This document shows, one piece after another, positions 7,977-16,841 of a stretch of DNA of 64,000 nt. Every line of letters starts with the position of its first letter. Position 1 is the stretch's first letter. The notes below the pieces were generated by a model. The model was given only the letters and a program-made list of their open reading frames with translations, was not told the origin of the DNA and did no database searches. Position numbers and translations under genes: made by a program. The DNA is from Pseudoxanthomonas dokdonensis (GTDB taxonomy: Bacteria > Pseudomonadota > Gammaproteobacteria > Xanthomonadales > Xanthomonadaceae), in NCBI RefSeq assembly GCF_001431405.1, contig NZ_LDJL01000009.1:1-64000 (forward strand), written 5' to 3'.

Positions 7977-10900
7977 ATGACCCGTTTGTTGTTGAGTCTC
8001 CGCGGTTGCGGCATGCGCCAGCAGGCCATGCGCTTGTGCAGTGCCGCGCTGTTGCTGGCGGCAAGCCTGCCGGCGCTTGCCGCCAGTGGCGCTGGCGATG
8101 CACCGCGGCAACTGTTCCGGGTATCGGCGGACCACGGCTTCGATGCCGATGTCGCCGCTGGTGACGCGGTGCCCAATTTCCGCGACAAGGTATCGCTGGT
8201 CGCCGACGGCGCCAGCGGCCAGGCCATCGAATGGGCGGACGACGGTGTGCTGTCATGGAATGCGCCCGGCAACATCTATGCACAACGCGGCACGCTGTCG
8301 TTCTTCTGGCGTTCGCGCTACCCGGTCGGCGAGGCGCCGTTCGTGATCTTCCGGGTCGGCTATGCCGATCACAGCAGCTGGGACATGGCCTGGATGCGCA
8401 TCGACTGGAACGGCCACGGCTTCGACGCCTTCGTCACCGACGCCAACCTGGCGCGGACCCGGGTGTCGTTCACGATGGACACGCCGCCGGATCCGCGCAA
8501 GTGGACCCATGTTGCGTTCGCCTGGGACGAAACCCGTGGCGTGCGCCTGTATGTCGATGGACGTGAGGTGGCCCGGCAGGACACCCGCGCCGACTACGAC
8601 GCTGGTCTGGATCAGTTCGGGCTGGCCGGGCGCATCGTTTCGCCGCACCAGGTGCAGAGCCGCTACAACTTCCTGCGTGGCAGCGACTTCGACGAAATAC
8701 AGATCTACGACCGCATGCTCGACGATGCCGGTGTGCGCGCACTGGCCCGGCAGCAACCACCGCCGGCAGTCATGCCAGCCAGCGACAGCCAGCGTCGGCA
8801 GGCATGGTTGCATCGCTACGGTTGGGACAACGGCGCACCGCCGCCACTGCAGGCAGGCACCACCCGCATCCGCAAGGTCGAATTCAGCGATGTCCGCGAC
8901 CTGAAGGAATGGATGTGGAAGGGCACCGACGGTATCGCCGAAACCACCTGGCCGGGCGTCTACAACCGCTCGCGGTTGCCGGGGCGTACCGATTATTTTG
9001 AACTGCCTGACTGGAACGTCTATGTCGAAGGCGGCAAGGCACTGGATCTGGATTTACCCGACGAACCGTTCAACCGCATCGAGATACGCGGTGCGGCTTA
9101 TGGCCAGGCCAGCTATACGGTGGAGCCGGGCCAGCCCGCGCAGCCGTTGTTTGAACGCGCCCAGGGTGTCGTGCGCAGCGTTGACCAGTTCCAGACCCGG
9201 ACCGGTGGCCACCTGCGCTTCAGCAACATCGCCCAGGAAACGCCGATCCAGGAAATCTGGGCCTACAACGTCGACAGCGGCAGCGTGCCGGATGGCACCG
9301 CCACCCTCGACTACACCGTTCAATCGACGATAGCGCCGGACTACGCCAACCTGGCGCCATTGCGCGAGTACATCCACGGGCGCTATCCGGCCGACGAACA
9401 GTCCACGGTGGTGGCGCTGCCCAAGCGGGCGCCGGCCCGGCCAAGGCCGCCGTCGACACAGGCCGGGACCTTGCGCCCGATCGTGCATGTGCTGGTGCCT
9501 TCGACGCTCGGCGACGCGCCAGCGGACCAGCCACTGATGCGCAGCTGGGCCTATGGCTGGGAGAACATGCATGACGGACTGGATGGCATCGCGATCACGT
9601 TGCCGGCGATGGATCTACCGACCGGCGCCGACGGCCTGATTGCGTTGAACATCCGGGTCAAGGACCCGATCTGGCCAGCGCGCGACATGATCGATGTCTC
9701 GGTATCGGTGCCAGCCAACCAGCCACGCACGCTGTGGCTGGACCTGCGTGACCGGCTGCTGGACGAGCACAGCCTGATGCTGAGCATCGCCTCGGCCAAC
9801 GATCAGTTCAACGCCACCACCCTGGACGGCACCGGCATCCGGCTGGTGTTCAAGCCGCGTGCGCAGGCGTTGGCCGAACATGTCGCCGACCGCTTCAACC
9901 AGGTCAAGGACAACTGGGGCTTCCTGGTCGAGGAACACACCACGTCAAAACGCCAGCGGCTGTACCAGCGCCTGGCCGCCGACATCCATGATCTGCTGCG
10001 GGTGGACCCGGACAACGCGCTGGGCCGCGAGTACTGGGACGACATCAGCTATGGCAACCAGTCGGCACTGCCGGTGGCGTTGCCGCAGGTACCCGCCGGG
10101 ATGCCGGCATGGGCGTTCTGGCAGCTCGAGGACCTCAAGGCCACCCGCCGCTACATCAACTGGTGGATTGACCAGCGCCAGGTTGAATATGGCGACTTTG
10201 GTGGCGGTATCTCCGATGATTCGGACCTGACCCAGCAGTGGCCGGGGGTGGCGCTGATGGGCGTGGACCCGGACAAGCTGAAACAGTCCCTGACCGCCCT
10301 TTCCGACGCCAACTACCGCAACGGCATGTTCACCGACGGCCTGTCGACGATAGAAACCGATGAACTGCACGCCTACGAGGAAGGCATCAACATCAACAGC
10401 GCGATGCTGTACCTCAACTGGGGCGATCCGCTGACGGTCGAGCGCCTGATGCGGACGGTCAAGGCGTTTGATCGCATCATCCAGGTCAATCCGCATGGCG
10501 ATCTGCTGTTCGCCAGCAACTGGTACGGCGGTCGCAAGGTCTATCGCGAGCCCAACTGGCAATGGCAGAAGCCGTATTCGTTCCCGGTCCTGCACCCGGC
10601 GCTGCTGCTCGGCGGCTACAACGCCGATCCCAACAGCCGTCGCATCATCACCGGCCTGGCCGACGGCTATCTGGCGCATGCGTACCAGAAGGACAACGGC
10701 CAATGGGCGCTGCCCAATGAGATCAACTGGCAGACCGGCGAAACCCGCGGTGGTGAACTGTGGGATGGCAGCGGCGGCGCCGACACCTTCCACACGTTCT
10801 GGGCGGCATGGCGCTGGAGCGGTGATGATCGCTATCTGAAGGTATTCGATTACCGGGTTGCCGGCAGCGGGCCGAACGGCCTGTCCAACCTCAACGAGAA

Positions 10901-11831
10901 TTTCCTCGATGCACTCGGCAAGCGTGACAGCTGGGGCGCGACCCTGACCGAAGTGGCACGCAGGGCCGGCGACAGCTCCACCGATTTTCCGCATTACGTG
11001 GCCTGGGAAAACACCGGTGATATGTCCTATCTGGCGACCTTGTTCAAGGCCGAAACCCGCGACAAGCTGAAGACCTTCTACATGAACACCGAAGGCCACT
11101 GGTGGTCGGACCGGGTCGAATCGCCCACCGTCAACCTGCAAAGGGCACGCCTGGGTGGGGTAGCGCTCAAACGCAACCAGACCTATCCGGGGCACACCGT
11201 GAGCTGGCGCTTCCAGCAACCGGAAGCCGCACTGCAGGTCGCGCTGCTGCTGCCCAGGCCGCGCCCGGACCGCTTTACCGTGATCGCCTACAACGGCAGC
11301 GGCAAGATCCAGCACGCCAGCATGACCGGCTGGAATGTCAGCGCCGGCCGCTGGCGCATGCGTAGTGGCATCGATCGCGATGGTGATGGCCGCATCGACG
11401 GCAAGGCCGAGCAGCGCGAATTCGACTTCGAAAAGAGTGCCGACATCGAGGTCGCGTTCGCCGCCGGCGTCAACACGGTCATCGAGTTCGAACTGCTGCA
11501 GCCGTCCACGCCGGTCGAACAACGCGCCGATCTCGGCATCGGCCGCGGCGATATCGAACGGGTGGATGGTCGTGTCGATGTCACCGTGCACAGCCTTGGC
11601 CACGTCGCCGCGCCGGCCTCGGTGGTGGTGCTGGAAGACCGCGACGGCAATGAGTTCGCACGCGCGGCGGTGCCGGCCCTGGAAGCACCGCTGGACCTGC
11701 AACCGCGTACCGCCAAAGTCAGCCTGGCGCTGCCGAGGACGTTCAAGCAACAGCCGCTGCAGGTGCGGGTGATCAGCGAAGGCGAGGTCGCCGAGATCAC
11801 CCGCCGCAACAACGTGGCGCCGGTACCGTAA
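7977..11831 (+). CDS. Large exported LamG-domain protein, probable polysaccharide-degrading enzyme of unassigned family
   Basis: The 1,284-residue protein has a signal peptide (ending near LPALAAS, about residue 36) and an N-terminal LamG/concanavalin-like jelly-roll (about 45-255, with WTHVAFAWDE and LYVDGREV). A middle beta-rich region (about 275-640) is followed by a helical region (about 650-1060) rich in Trp, Tyr, Asp and His; GDFGGGISDDSDL (about 739-751) and NEINWQTGETRGGELWDG suggest an (alpha/alpha)-toroid. The C-terminus (about 1181-1284) is a CARDB-like beta-sandwich. I do not recognise a named CAZy family with confidence. An exo-type rhamnogalacturonan lyase or glycosidase would fit the pectin context but is inference. 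The start has AAGGA 6 bases upstream; the longer frame adds 27 residues that would mask the signal peptide. Confidence 0.75.
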   Translation: MTRLLLSLRGCGMRQQAMRLCSAALLLAASLPALAASGAGDAPRQLFRVSADHGFDADVAAGDAVPNFRDKVSLVADGASGQAIEWADDGVLSWNAPGNIYAQRGTLSFFWRSRYPVGEAPFVIFRVGYADHSSWDMAWMRIDWNGHGFDAFVTDANLARTRVSFTMDTPPDPRKWTHVAFAWDETRGVRLYVDGREVARQDTRADYDAGLDQFGLAGRIVSPHQVQSRYNFLRGSDFDEIQIYDRMLDDAGVRALARQQPPPAVMPASDSQRRQAWLHRYGWDNGAPPPLQAGTTRIRKVEFSDVRDLKEWMWKGTDGIAETTWPGVYNRSRLPGRTDYFELPDWNVYVEGGKALDLDLPDEPFNRIEIRGAAYGQASYTVEPGQPAQPLFERAQGVVRSVDQFQTRTGGHLRFSNIAQETPIQEIWAYNVDSGSVPDGTATLDYTVQSTIAPDYANLAPLREYIHGRYPADEQSTVVALPKRAPARPRPPSTQAGTLRPIVHVLVPSTLGDAPADQPLMRSWAYGWENMHDGLDGIAITLPAMDLPTGADGLIALNIRVKDPIWPARDMIDVSVSVPANQPRTLWLDLRDRLLDEHSLMLSIASANDQFNATTLDGTGIRLVFKPRAQALAEHVADRFNQVKDNWGFLVEEHTTSKRQRLYQRLAADIHDLLRVDPDNALGREYWDDISYGNQSALPVALPQVPAGMPAWAFWQLEDLKATRRYINWWIDQRQVEYGDFGGGISDDSDLTQQWPGVALMGVDPDKLKQSLTALSDANYRNGMFTDGLSTIETDELHAYEEGININSAMLYLNWGDPLTVERLMRTVKAFDRIIQVNPHGDLLFASNWYGGRKVYREPNWQWQKPYSFPVLHPALLLGGYNADPNSRRIITGLADGYLAHAYQKDNGQWALPNEINWQTGETRGGELWDGSGGADTFHTFWAAWRWSGDDRYLKVFDYRVAGSGPNGLSNLNENFLDALGKRDSWGATLTEVARRAGDSSTDFPHYVAWENTGDMSYLATLFKAETRDKLKTFYMNTEGHWWSDRVESPTVNLQRARLGGVALKRNQTYPGHTVSWRFQQPEAALQVALLLPRPRPDRFTVIAYNGSGKIQHASMTGWNVSAGRWRMRSGIDRDGDGRIDGKAEQREFDFEKSADIEVAFAAGVNTVIEFELLQPSTPVEQRADLGIGRGDIERVDGRVDVTVHSLGHVAAPASVVVLEDRDGNEFARAAVPALEAPLDLQPRTAKVSLALPRTFKQQPLQVRVISEGEVAEITRRNNVAPVP

Positions 11832-11895
11832 GACGGCCGGCGGTCGTCAATGAGGACATTGTCGTGGCCTGTCCACGCAGCGGCCGCCGCGATGA

Positions 11896-12993
11896 TCAGA
11901 GCGGCTCGACGCTGATCTGCTGGCCCATCACATGCCGGGCGCCCGGCGCCAGCGTCACTACATCCTGGCCGACGTTGGCGGTTTCCAGGCACAGATAGTG
12001 GCGCCAGCCGGGCCCGATATCCTGGCTGCGGGTTTCCGCGCCACGTCCGGCGTTCCAGGTCACCAGGCTGTTGCTGCCTGTGGTGCGCAGGCTGATGCGG
12101 CGTTGCAGGGAAGGATCAAGCAACTGGTACTGGCCATCGGTGCGACGGTAAATGCGGTCGATGCCGCTGTCGGCGAACGCTGCCAGCGCCAATGTCCCGT
12201 GCTGTGCCCGCGCCATCGAATACGGCTCGCCCTTGTTGCGGTACACCGTGCCATCGACACCTTCGACCTGCACCCGGCTGACATCGCCGACCCGCAGATA
12301 GTTGTGCAGCGCTTCGGTGAATATCACCGGCGAAGCACTGATGTTGGTCGTGATCAACTGCTGGCGCAGACTGCGGCCGACATGCAATCGCATCCGCAGT
12401 TGCAGCGGCAAGCCATCCAGCGCGGGCGGCGCCAGCAGCAGCTCGATGTTGCCTTGCCGGTCGCGACTGGCCTCCAGCAACGTCCACGGCAAGGTCCTGA
12501 CCAGACCATGCGCGGGCAGGGCGTCGGTTTGTCCCTGGCGTGAGAAATACGGCCAGATAACCGGCGATCCGCCACGGGTCGGCTGCGGTGGCGGCAACGT
12601 ATCCGGCGACAGCCACAGCGCATCGGTGCCGCCCTCGGGCGTGAAAGACAGCAGCTGGCCGCCGAACAGGCTGACCACGGCGGTCGAATGCGCAGTGGCG
12701 ATCCGTATCGATGGCAGGCCGTGGTGATCGACCAGGGCCAATCCGTCGACGCTGGCGACGATGCGTGCGGTGATTTCGTCGCCGACCGGGGAGCTGGCAT
12801 TGGCGGCGACCGCGAATGCGGTTTCCTTCGGCAAGGGTGCATGCGCCGGCTGCTGCATGGACGCGGTGGTTGGTGTCGGCGCCACTGCCGAGCAGGCCTG
12901 AAGCAACGGCAAGGTCATCAGCAACGCCGAATGCAGCACGGCGCTGCTGGCTTGCAGGCGCCGGCGCGGACCATCCCGATGGTTGCGGATCAT
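11896..12993 (-). CDS. YeaD-like aldose/hexose mutarotase with lipoprotein signal
   Basis: The 365-residue protein belongs to the D-hexose-6-phosphate mutarotase (YeaD / aldose-1-epimerase) fold. Markers are GGSPVIWPYFS, AHGLVRTLPW, FTEALHNYLRVGD and VTWNAGRG with a C-terminal CLETAN segment. The family interconverts sugar anomers, usually in the cytoplasm. Unusually, this copy starts with a basic, hydrophobic N-terminus and a lipobox (LLQAC), then a Pro/Thr/Ala linker, so it is predicted to be a membrane-anchored periplasmic lipoprotein. That would suit anomer conversion of sugars released by the locus enzymes. It is last in the minus-strand esterase cluster, 19 bases after the CE12 gene, with GGGAG before the chosen ATG. 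Confidence 0.82.
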   Translation of the reverse strand: MIRNHRDGPRRRLQASSAVLHSALLMTLPLLQACSAVAPTPTTASMQQPAHAPLPKETAFAVAANASSPVGDEITARIVASVDGLALVDHHGLPSIRIATAHSTAVVSLFGGQLLSFTPEGGTDALWLSPDTLPPPQPTRGGSPVIWPYFSRQGQTDALPAHGLVRTLPWTLLEASRDRQGNIELLLAPPALDGLPLQLRMRLHVGRSLRQQLITTNISASPVIFTEALHNYLRVGDVSRVQVEGVDGTVYRNKGEPYSMARAQHGTLALAAFADSGIDRIYRRTDGQYQLLDPSLQRRISLRTTGSNSLVTWNAGRGAETRSQDIGPGWRHYLCLETANVGQDVVTLAPGARHVMGQQISVEPL

Positions 12994-13012
12994 GCAGGCA
13001 AACTCCCGTGCG

Positions 13013-13879
13013 TCATGGGTACAGCAACGGCCGCAGGGCAGGCACCTGCTGCGCCAGCTCGTCGGCAATGATCGCGGCAAACAGGTCCGCGCCTTCAGGG
13101 CCAAGGTGGGTGTAGTCGAAAGACAATTTCGGTTGCGCCATCGGCTGCCGGCTGCTGCCGGCGCGGTCGTCGACTTCGCTGGCCACGTTGCCCTTGGCCA
13201 TGTCGATGCTGGTGCCTGCCTGCGCGGCAACCACCTGTGCCGGTGCTGGCGGGCGTTGCGCCGTCGCCATCGACAGTACCGGCCCCATGCCCTGGATAAG
13301 CTGGCGGCTGCGCGCGTTCAAATCCAGCAACGGCACCTGCATCTGCGCGGCGACCTCGCGTACCACCTCCACCCACGGTGCCAGATCATCCTTGAGCTGG
13401 CCGTCCTCGAACTGGCGCCGGGTCAACGGCGTGACCAGCACTGGCGTGGCTCCGGCGTCGCGGACCTGCTGCACATAGCGGCGCAGGTTGGCCGGGAACT
13501 CGGTCTGCAGGTCGGTCGAGCGCCCGGGCTTGCCGGGCTGATCGTTATGGCCGAACTGCAGCAGCACCCAGGTGTGCTGGTAGCCCGGCGTGGCCATCTC
13601 CGCCAATGCGATGTCCCAGGAACCTTCGGCGCGATAGCTGTAGCTGCTGCGGCCACCACGGGCCAGATTGAGGCAGGCCACGAACGAGGTCACGTGGCGG
13701 GCACAGAATGACGGTCCCCAGCCGCCCTGGACGGCGGTGGTGGAGTCGCCGACCAGGATGATCTTGCTGGCCTTGATCGGCGTCGGTGCTGGACGCGTGG
13801 TGGGCTCGGTTGCCGCCTGCGCGGTGCAGGCGAATGACAGCAGCAAACCGGCGATGGCGTGGGCAAACGACAGGCGCAT
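13013..13879 (-). CDS. SGNH-hydrolase, rhamnogalacturonan acetylesterase (CE12-like)
   Basis: The 288-residue secreted esterase has a signal peptide (1-22, ending AQAA). It carries SGNH family blocks: GDST with nucleophile Ser46, the block II glycine region (LARGGRSSYSYRAEGSW), block III GHND, and DYTHLG near the C-terminus with Asp255 and His258. This layout matches rhamnogalacturonan/pectin acetylesterases of CE12, which remove acetyl groups from backbone galacturonate so that lyases can act. There is an insertion of about 50 residues before the Asp/His block (AQRPPAPAQVVAAQAGTS...), rich in Ala/Pro/Gln. GAGGAG precedes the ATG. It lies 19 bases downstream of the carboxylesterase gene on the same strand. 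Confidence 0.9.
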   Translation of the reverse strand: MRLSFAHAIAGLLLSFACTAQAATEPTTRPAPTPIKASKIILVGDSTTAVQGGWGPSFCARHVTSFVACLNLARGGRSSYSYRAEGSWDIALAEMATPGYQHTWVLLQFGHNDQPGKPGRSTDLQTEFPANLRRYVQQVRDAGATPVLVTPLTRRQFEDGQLKDDLAPWVEVVREVAAQMQVPLLDLNARSRQLIQGMGPVLSMATAQRPPAPAQVVAAQAGTSIDMAKGNVASEVDDRAGSSRQPMAQPKLSFDYTHLGPEGADLFAAIIADELAQQVPALRPLLYP

Positions 13880-13898
13880 GGAGACTCCTCGATCAGGT

Positions 13899-15521
13899 TC
13901 AGAAGGTGCCGCGTTGGATGAACGGTGCCTGCTGGTACAGCCGCCGCTCGCCACCCCGCGGGTCGCTGGCCAGTTGGCAGGGGGTGTCGAACAGCAGGGT
14001 CTGCCGCTGCTGCAGCCGATACTGCTGCCAGTCCGGCAGGCCGGAATGGTTGGGATCGCCATTGCGGGCGAACGCCAGCAGGGTTTCGCTCATGCTGTCG
14101 GCCATCCGCTGCGCGTCGGCGCCATCACCGGTGCGCGAGCCTGGCTGGTGGATGTTGTCGAACACCAGCGGGATATCCAGCGTGTGGAAGGCGCCGAACC
14201 TGCCACCATCAAGTGGCGAGCCCCAATCCAGCTGATAGGCCCAGGTCGGTGCATCCTGGCGGGCGCGGGCCTCGGCTTCCTCGACCGCGCCGCGCCACGA
14301 GCGACCGGCGGTGGTGGCAGCGAAGAATACGTCTGACGGTGAATAATGCGGATACATGCGCCGGTACTCGGCGATCACCTGTTCGGGCAGCAGATCCACA
14401 TACTGCTGCCGTTCCAGTTTGGCCGGTACTTCATCCCAGCTCAATTCGAAGTTGTGTGGATCATTGCCGAGAAAGGCGCGCGTCTCGTCGTGGGTGTTGC
14501 CGATCACCATCGGGATATGCGCGGACTGTTGCGGCGCGGTCGGCCAGAACGGATGTACCGGCAACACGCTGCCGTCCAGCACTGGTCCGACATACAGGCT
14601 GCTGTCCTCGATCCGCGACGGGTCGCGCACGCGCGCGGCCTGCAACAGACGGTCCACCGGCAGCGTCCGCAGGGTGCCAAGCTGATCGGGCGTGATTCCC
14701 AGTTCGTCGAGGAACAACAGGCTGCGCTGGGTGGCCGCGCGCGGGCCGCAGGCGGTGACCTGCTGTCCGCTCATGGTCCAGGCGCGATGGAACAGGCCGC
14801 GCGCGGCAGGCATCGCCATCAGCGTGGCAATCTTGGCGCCACCGCCGGACTGGCCGAACACGGTGACGTTGCCGGCATCGCCGCCCAGCTGCTGCGCATG
14901 CTGCTGCACCCATTGCAGTGCCTGCACCAGGTCCAGCTGACCGACGTTGCCCGACTGCGCGAACGAGGCATCGCCAAGACGCGCCAGATACAGGTAGCCG
15001 AATACATTGAGGCGATGGTTGAGCGTCACCACCACCACGTCGCCGCGCCGGCATAGGTTGACGCCGTCATACAGCGGGTCGCTGCCGGAACCATTGTTGA
15101 AGCCGCCGCCGTGGATGTAGATCAGGATCGGTCGCTTGCCACCATCGCCCAGTGCCGGCGTCCACGCATTGAGGTACAGGCAATCTTCGCTGGTGGTTTC
15201 CGCGGATTTAGATTGCGGCGCGGCTGGCCCGTACTGGAGCGCGTCGCGCACGCCCTGCCACGGCTGCTCCGGCAGTGCTGGCTGGAAACGGCGGCTGGCG
15301 GTGTCGGCACCGTAGGGAATGCCCTTGAACACATGGATACCGCGTTCGCGATAACCGCGCAGCTGGCCGCTGCGTGTCATCAGCAAGGGCATTTCGCTTT
15401 CGTGCGTGCCGGCGCGTGCGGGCGATCCACCGGCCAGCCAGGGTGCACTGGCCACGGCCATGCCGCCCAATGCGGCATTACGCAGGAAGCGGCGTCGCCC
15501 AGGCATGTTTGGATCGGTCAT
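13899..15521 (-). CDS. Tat-exported type-B carboxylesterase
   Basis: The 540-residue protein of the carboxylesterase/lipase type B (PnbA-like) family starts with a twin-arginine signal (GRRRFLRNAALGG, cleavage near PARAG). It carries the oxyanion-hole motif IHGGGF, the nucleophile elbow GQSGGG (Ser225), an acidic residue in GNTHDETR and His in FGAFHTLD. Such enzymes hydrolyse short-chain or aromatic esters; here a role in removing acetyl, methyl or feruloyl groups from pectin is inferred from context. Its ATG overlaps the stop codon of the upstream esterase by ATGA, indicating translational coupling. An internal ATG (MPGRRR) five residues in is an alternative start. Confidence 0.88.
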   Translation of the reverse strand: MTDPNMPGRRRFLRNAALGGMAVASAPWLAGGSPARAGTHESEMPLLMTRSGQLRGYRERGIHVFKGIPYGADTASRRFQPALPEQPWQGVRDALQYGPAAPQSKSAETTSEDCLYLNAWTPALGDGGKRPILIYIHGGGFNNGSGSDPLYDGVNLCRRGDVVVVTLNHRLNVFGYLYLARLGDASFAQSGNVGQLDLVQALQWVQQHAQQLGGDAGNVTVFGQSGGGAKIATLMAMPAARGLFHRAWTMSGQQVTACGPRAATQRSLLFLDELGITPDQLGTLRTLPVDRLLQAARVRDPSRIEDSSLYVGPVLDGSVLPVHPFWPTAPQQSAHIPMVIGNTHDETRAFLGNDPHNFELSWDEVPAKLERQQYVDLLPEQVIAEYRRMYPHYSPSDVFFAATTAGRSWRGAVEEAEARARQDAPTWAYQLDWGSPLDGGRFGAFHTLDIPLVFDNIHQPGSRTGDGADAQRMADSMSETLLAFARNGDPNHSGLPDWQQYRLQQRQTLLFDTPCQLASDPRGGERRLYQQAPFIQRGTF

Positions 15522-16573
15522 CGTGCTGCTCCCGTATCAGTCTTGGTGTTCTGCTGGAATTGCCACTGCATCCAATCCATCGCCAAGCGTGGCCAGGCCC
15601 GCAGCGGTGAGTCGGCAATCCCGCGCACGCCGAAGCCGTGGCCGCCGACCGGGAAAATGTGCGCTTCCACTGGCACCTGTGCCTGCAGCAACGCCTGCAG
15701 ATACGCCTGGGTGTTGGCAACCGGTACCACCTCGTCGTCCTGTGCATGCAACAGAAACGCTGGCGGCGTTTGCCTGCCCACGTGTCGTTGCGGTGAATAC
15801 CGGCTTTCCTGTGCTGCATCCGGATGGTTGCCGAGCAACTGCGTGCGCGAGCCGGGATGGGCGATCGACGGATCCATGCCGATCACCGGATAGATCAGCA
15901 GTTGCAGGTCCGGTCGCGCCGACAACGCATCGCTGTCATCCACGGCCGGATACACGGATTCGTCGAAGCGCGTGGCCAGGCTGGCAGCAACATGGCCGCC
16001 AGCGGAGAACCCCATCACTCCGATCCGCCGTGGGTCGATCGCAAACTCGGCGGCATGTGCGCGCACCAGGCGCATGGCGCGTTGCGCATCGGCCAGTGGC
16101 ACGTCAGCCGCCTGCGGATGCCCTTCGCCCGGCAACCGGTAACGAAGGACGAACAAGGTGTAGCCACCGTGATCGACGAATGCCGGCACCAGCGCACTGC
16201 CTTCCTTGTCCAGCACCACGCGGGCATAGCCGCCGCCGGGCGTGACCAGCAAGGCAGCGCCATTGGGGCTGGCGGGACGATAGACGACCAGGTACGGCTG
16301 GCTGATGCGGGTCATCGCCCGGTCCGGCAACGATGGATCGCGGCTGCGTTCGACGATGCGCTGGGCATCGGCCAGGGCGACGTCAGCGGGAGCCAACCCG
16401 TCTGGCCACAGTGGAATGCGGCTGGCGGCTTCGGTCGGAGTTTCGCTGGCAACGGTTTCGGCGGCAGCCTGGACGCCGGCTGACAGGCTGATCGCCAGCG
16501 CCAGCCATGCCAGCGTCCGCGAGGCCACCTGCCGGTTGAATCCGGCAGCAGGCCTACGTTTTCGGTAATGCAT
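15518..16573 (-). CDS. Exported alpha/beta-hydrolase esterase (acetyl esterase / BD-FAE-like)
   Basis: The 351-residue protein has a signal peptide (about residues 1-37, ending VQAAAE) and an alpha/beta-hydrolase fold. It shows the oxyanion-hole strand TPGGGY (in place of HGGG), nucleophile elbow GFSAGG, catalytic Asp in HAQDDEVV and His in GGHGFG. This pattern is common in carbohydrate acetyl esterases and feruloyl/xylan esterases of plant-cell-wall loci. It is the first gene of a four-gene minus-strand run (this esterase, carboxylesterase, CE12, mutarotase). GGAGGGG lies 6 bases before the ATG; the longer open frame upstream has no ribosome site. The exact ester cleaved cannot be told from sequence. 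Confidence 0.88.
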   Translation of the reverse strand: MHYRKRRPAAGFNRQVASRTLAWLALAISLSAGVQAAAETVASETPTEAASRIPLWPDGLAPADVALADAQRIVERSRDPSLPDRAMTRISQPYLVVYRPASPNGAALLVTPGGGYARVVLDKEGSALVPAFVDHGGYTLFVLRYRLPGEGHPQAADVPLADAQRAMRLVRAHAAEFAIDPRRIGVMGFSAGGHVAASLATRFDESVYPAVDDSDALSARPDLQLLIYPVIGMDPSIAHPGSRTQLLGNHPDAAQESRYSPQRHVGRQTPPAFLLHAQDDEVVPVANTQAYLQALLQAQVPVEAHIFPVGGHGFGVRGIADSPLRAWPRLAMDWMQWQFQQNTKTDTGAAR

Positions 16574-16841
16574 TGACGCCCCTCCAGGCTGGATGCGAGG
16601 GCATGGCAGGCATCCGATGATGCGCTGCACATTGCCAGATGACACCGGTTTACCATATACAAGGCGACAAGCCGCTGTCGATGGGCAGTGCAACAAATCG
16701 CGACCGACCGCGCATAGCCGGCGCAACACGCTGGCATCGTCTGGTGCCGTTCGCGAAATTTCAAAAATCCGCCCGATGCACCGCCCGGCGACAAGCGTCG
16801 CGATGCGGTTGCGCGGGCAGGAATCCAAATGAGGAGGTCCG
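16574..16841. promoter_or_regulatory. Divergent promoter region, esterase operon / GH43
   Basis: These 268 bases lie between the minus-strand esterase cluster and the plus-strand GH43-kdgK pair. They contain ATGACACCG (16639-16647) followed by GTTTACCATATAC, which matches the left half of the receptor operator and is adjacent to an AT-rich stretch. A full second half-site is not present, so assignment to the same regulon is tentative. Confidence 0.45.
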
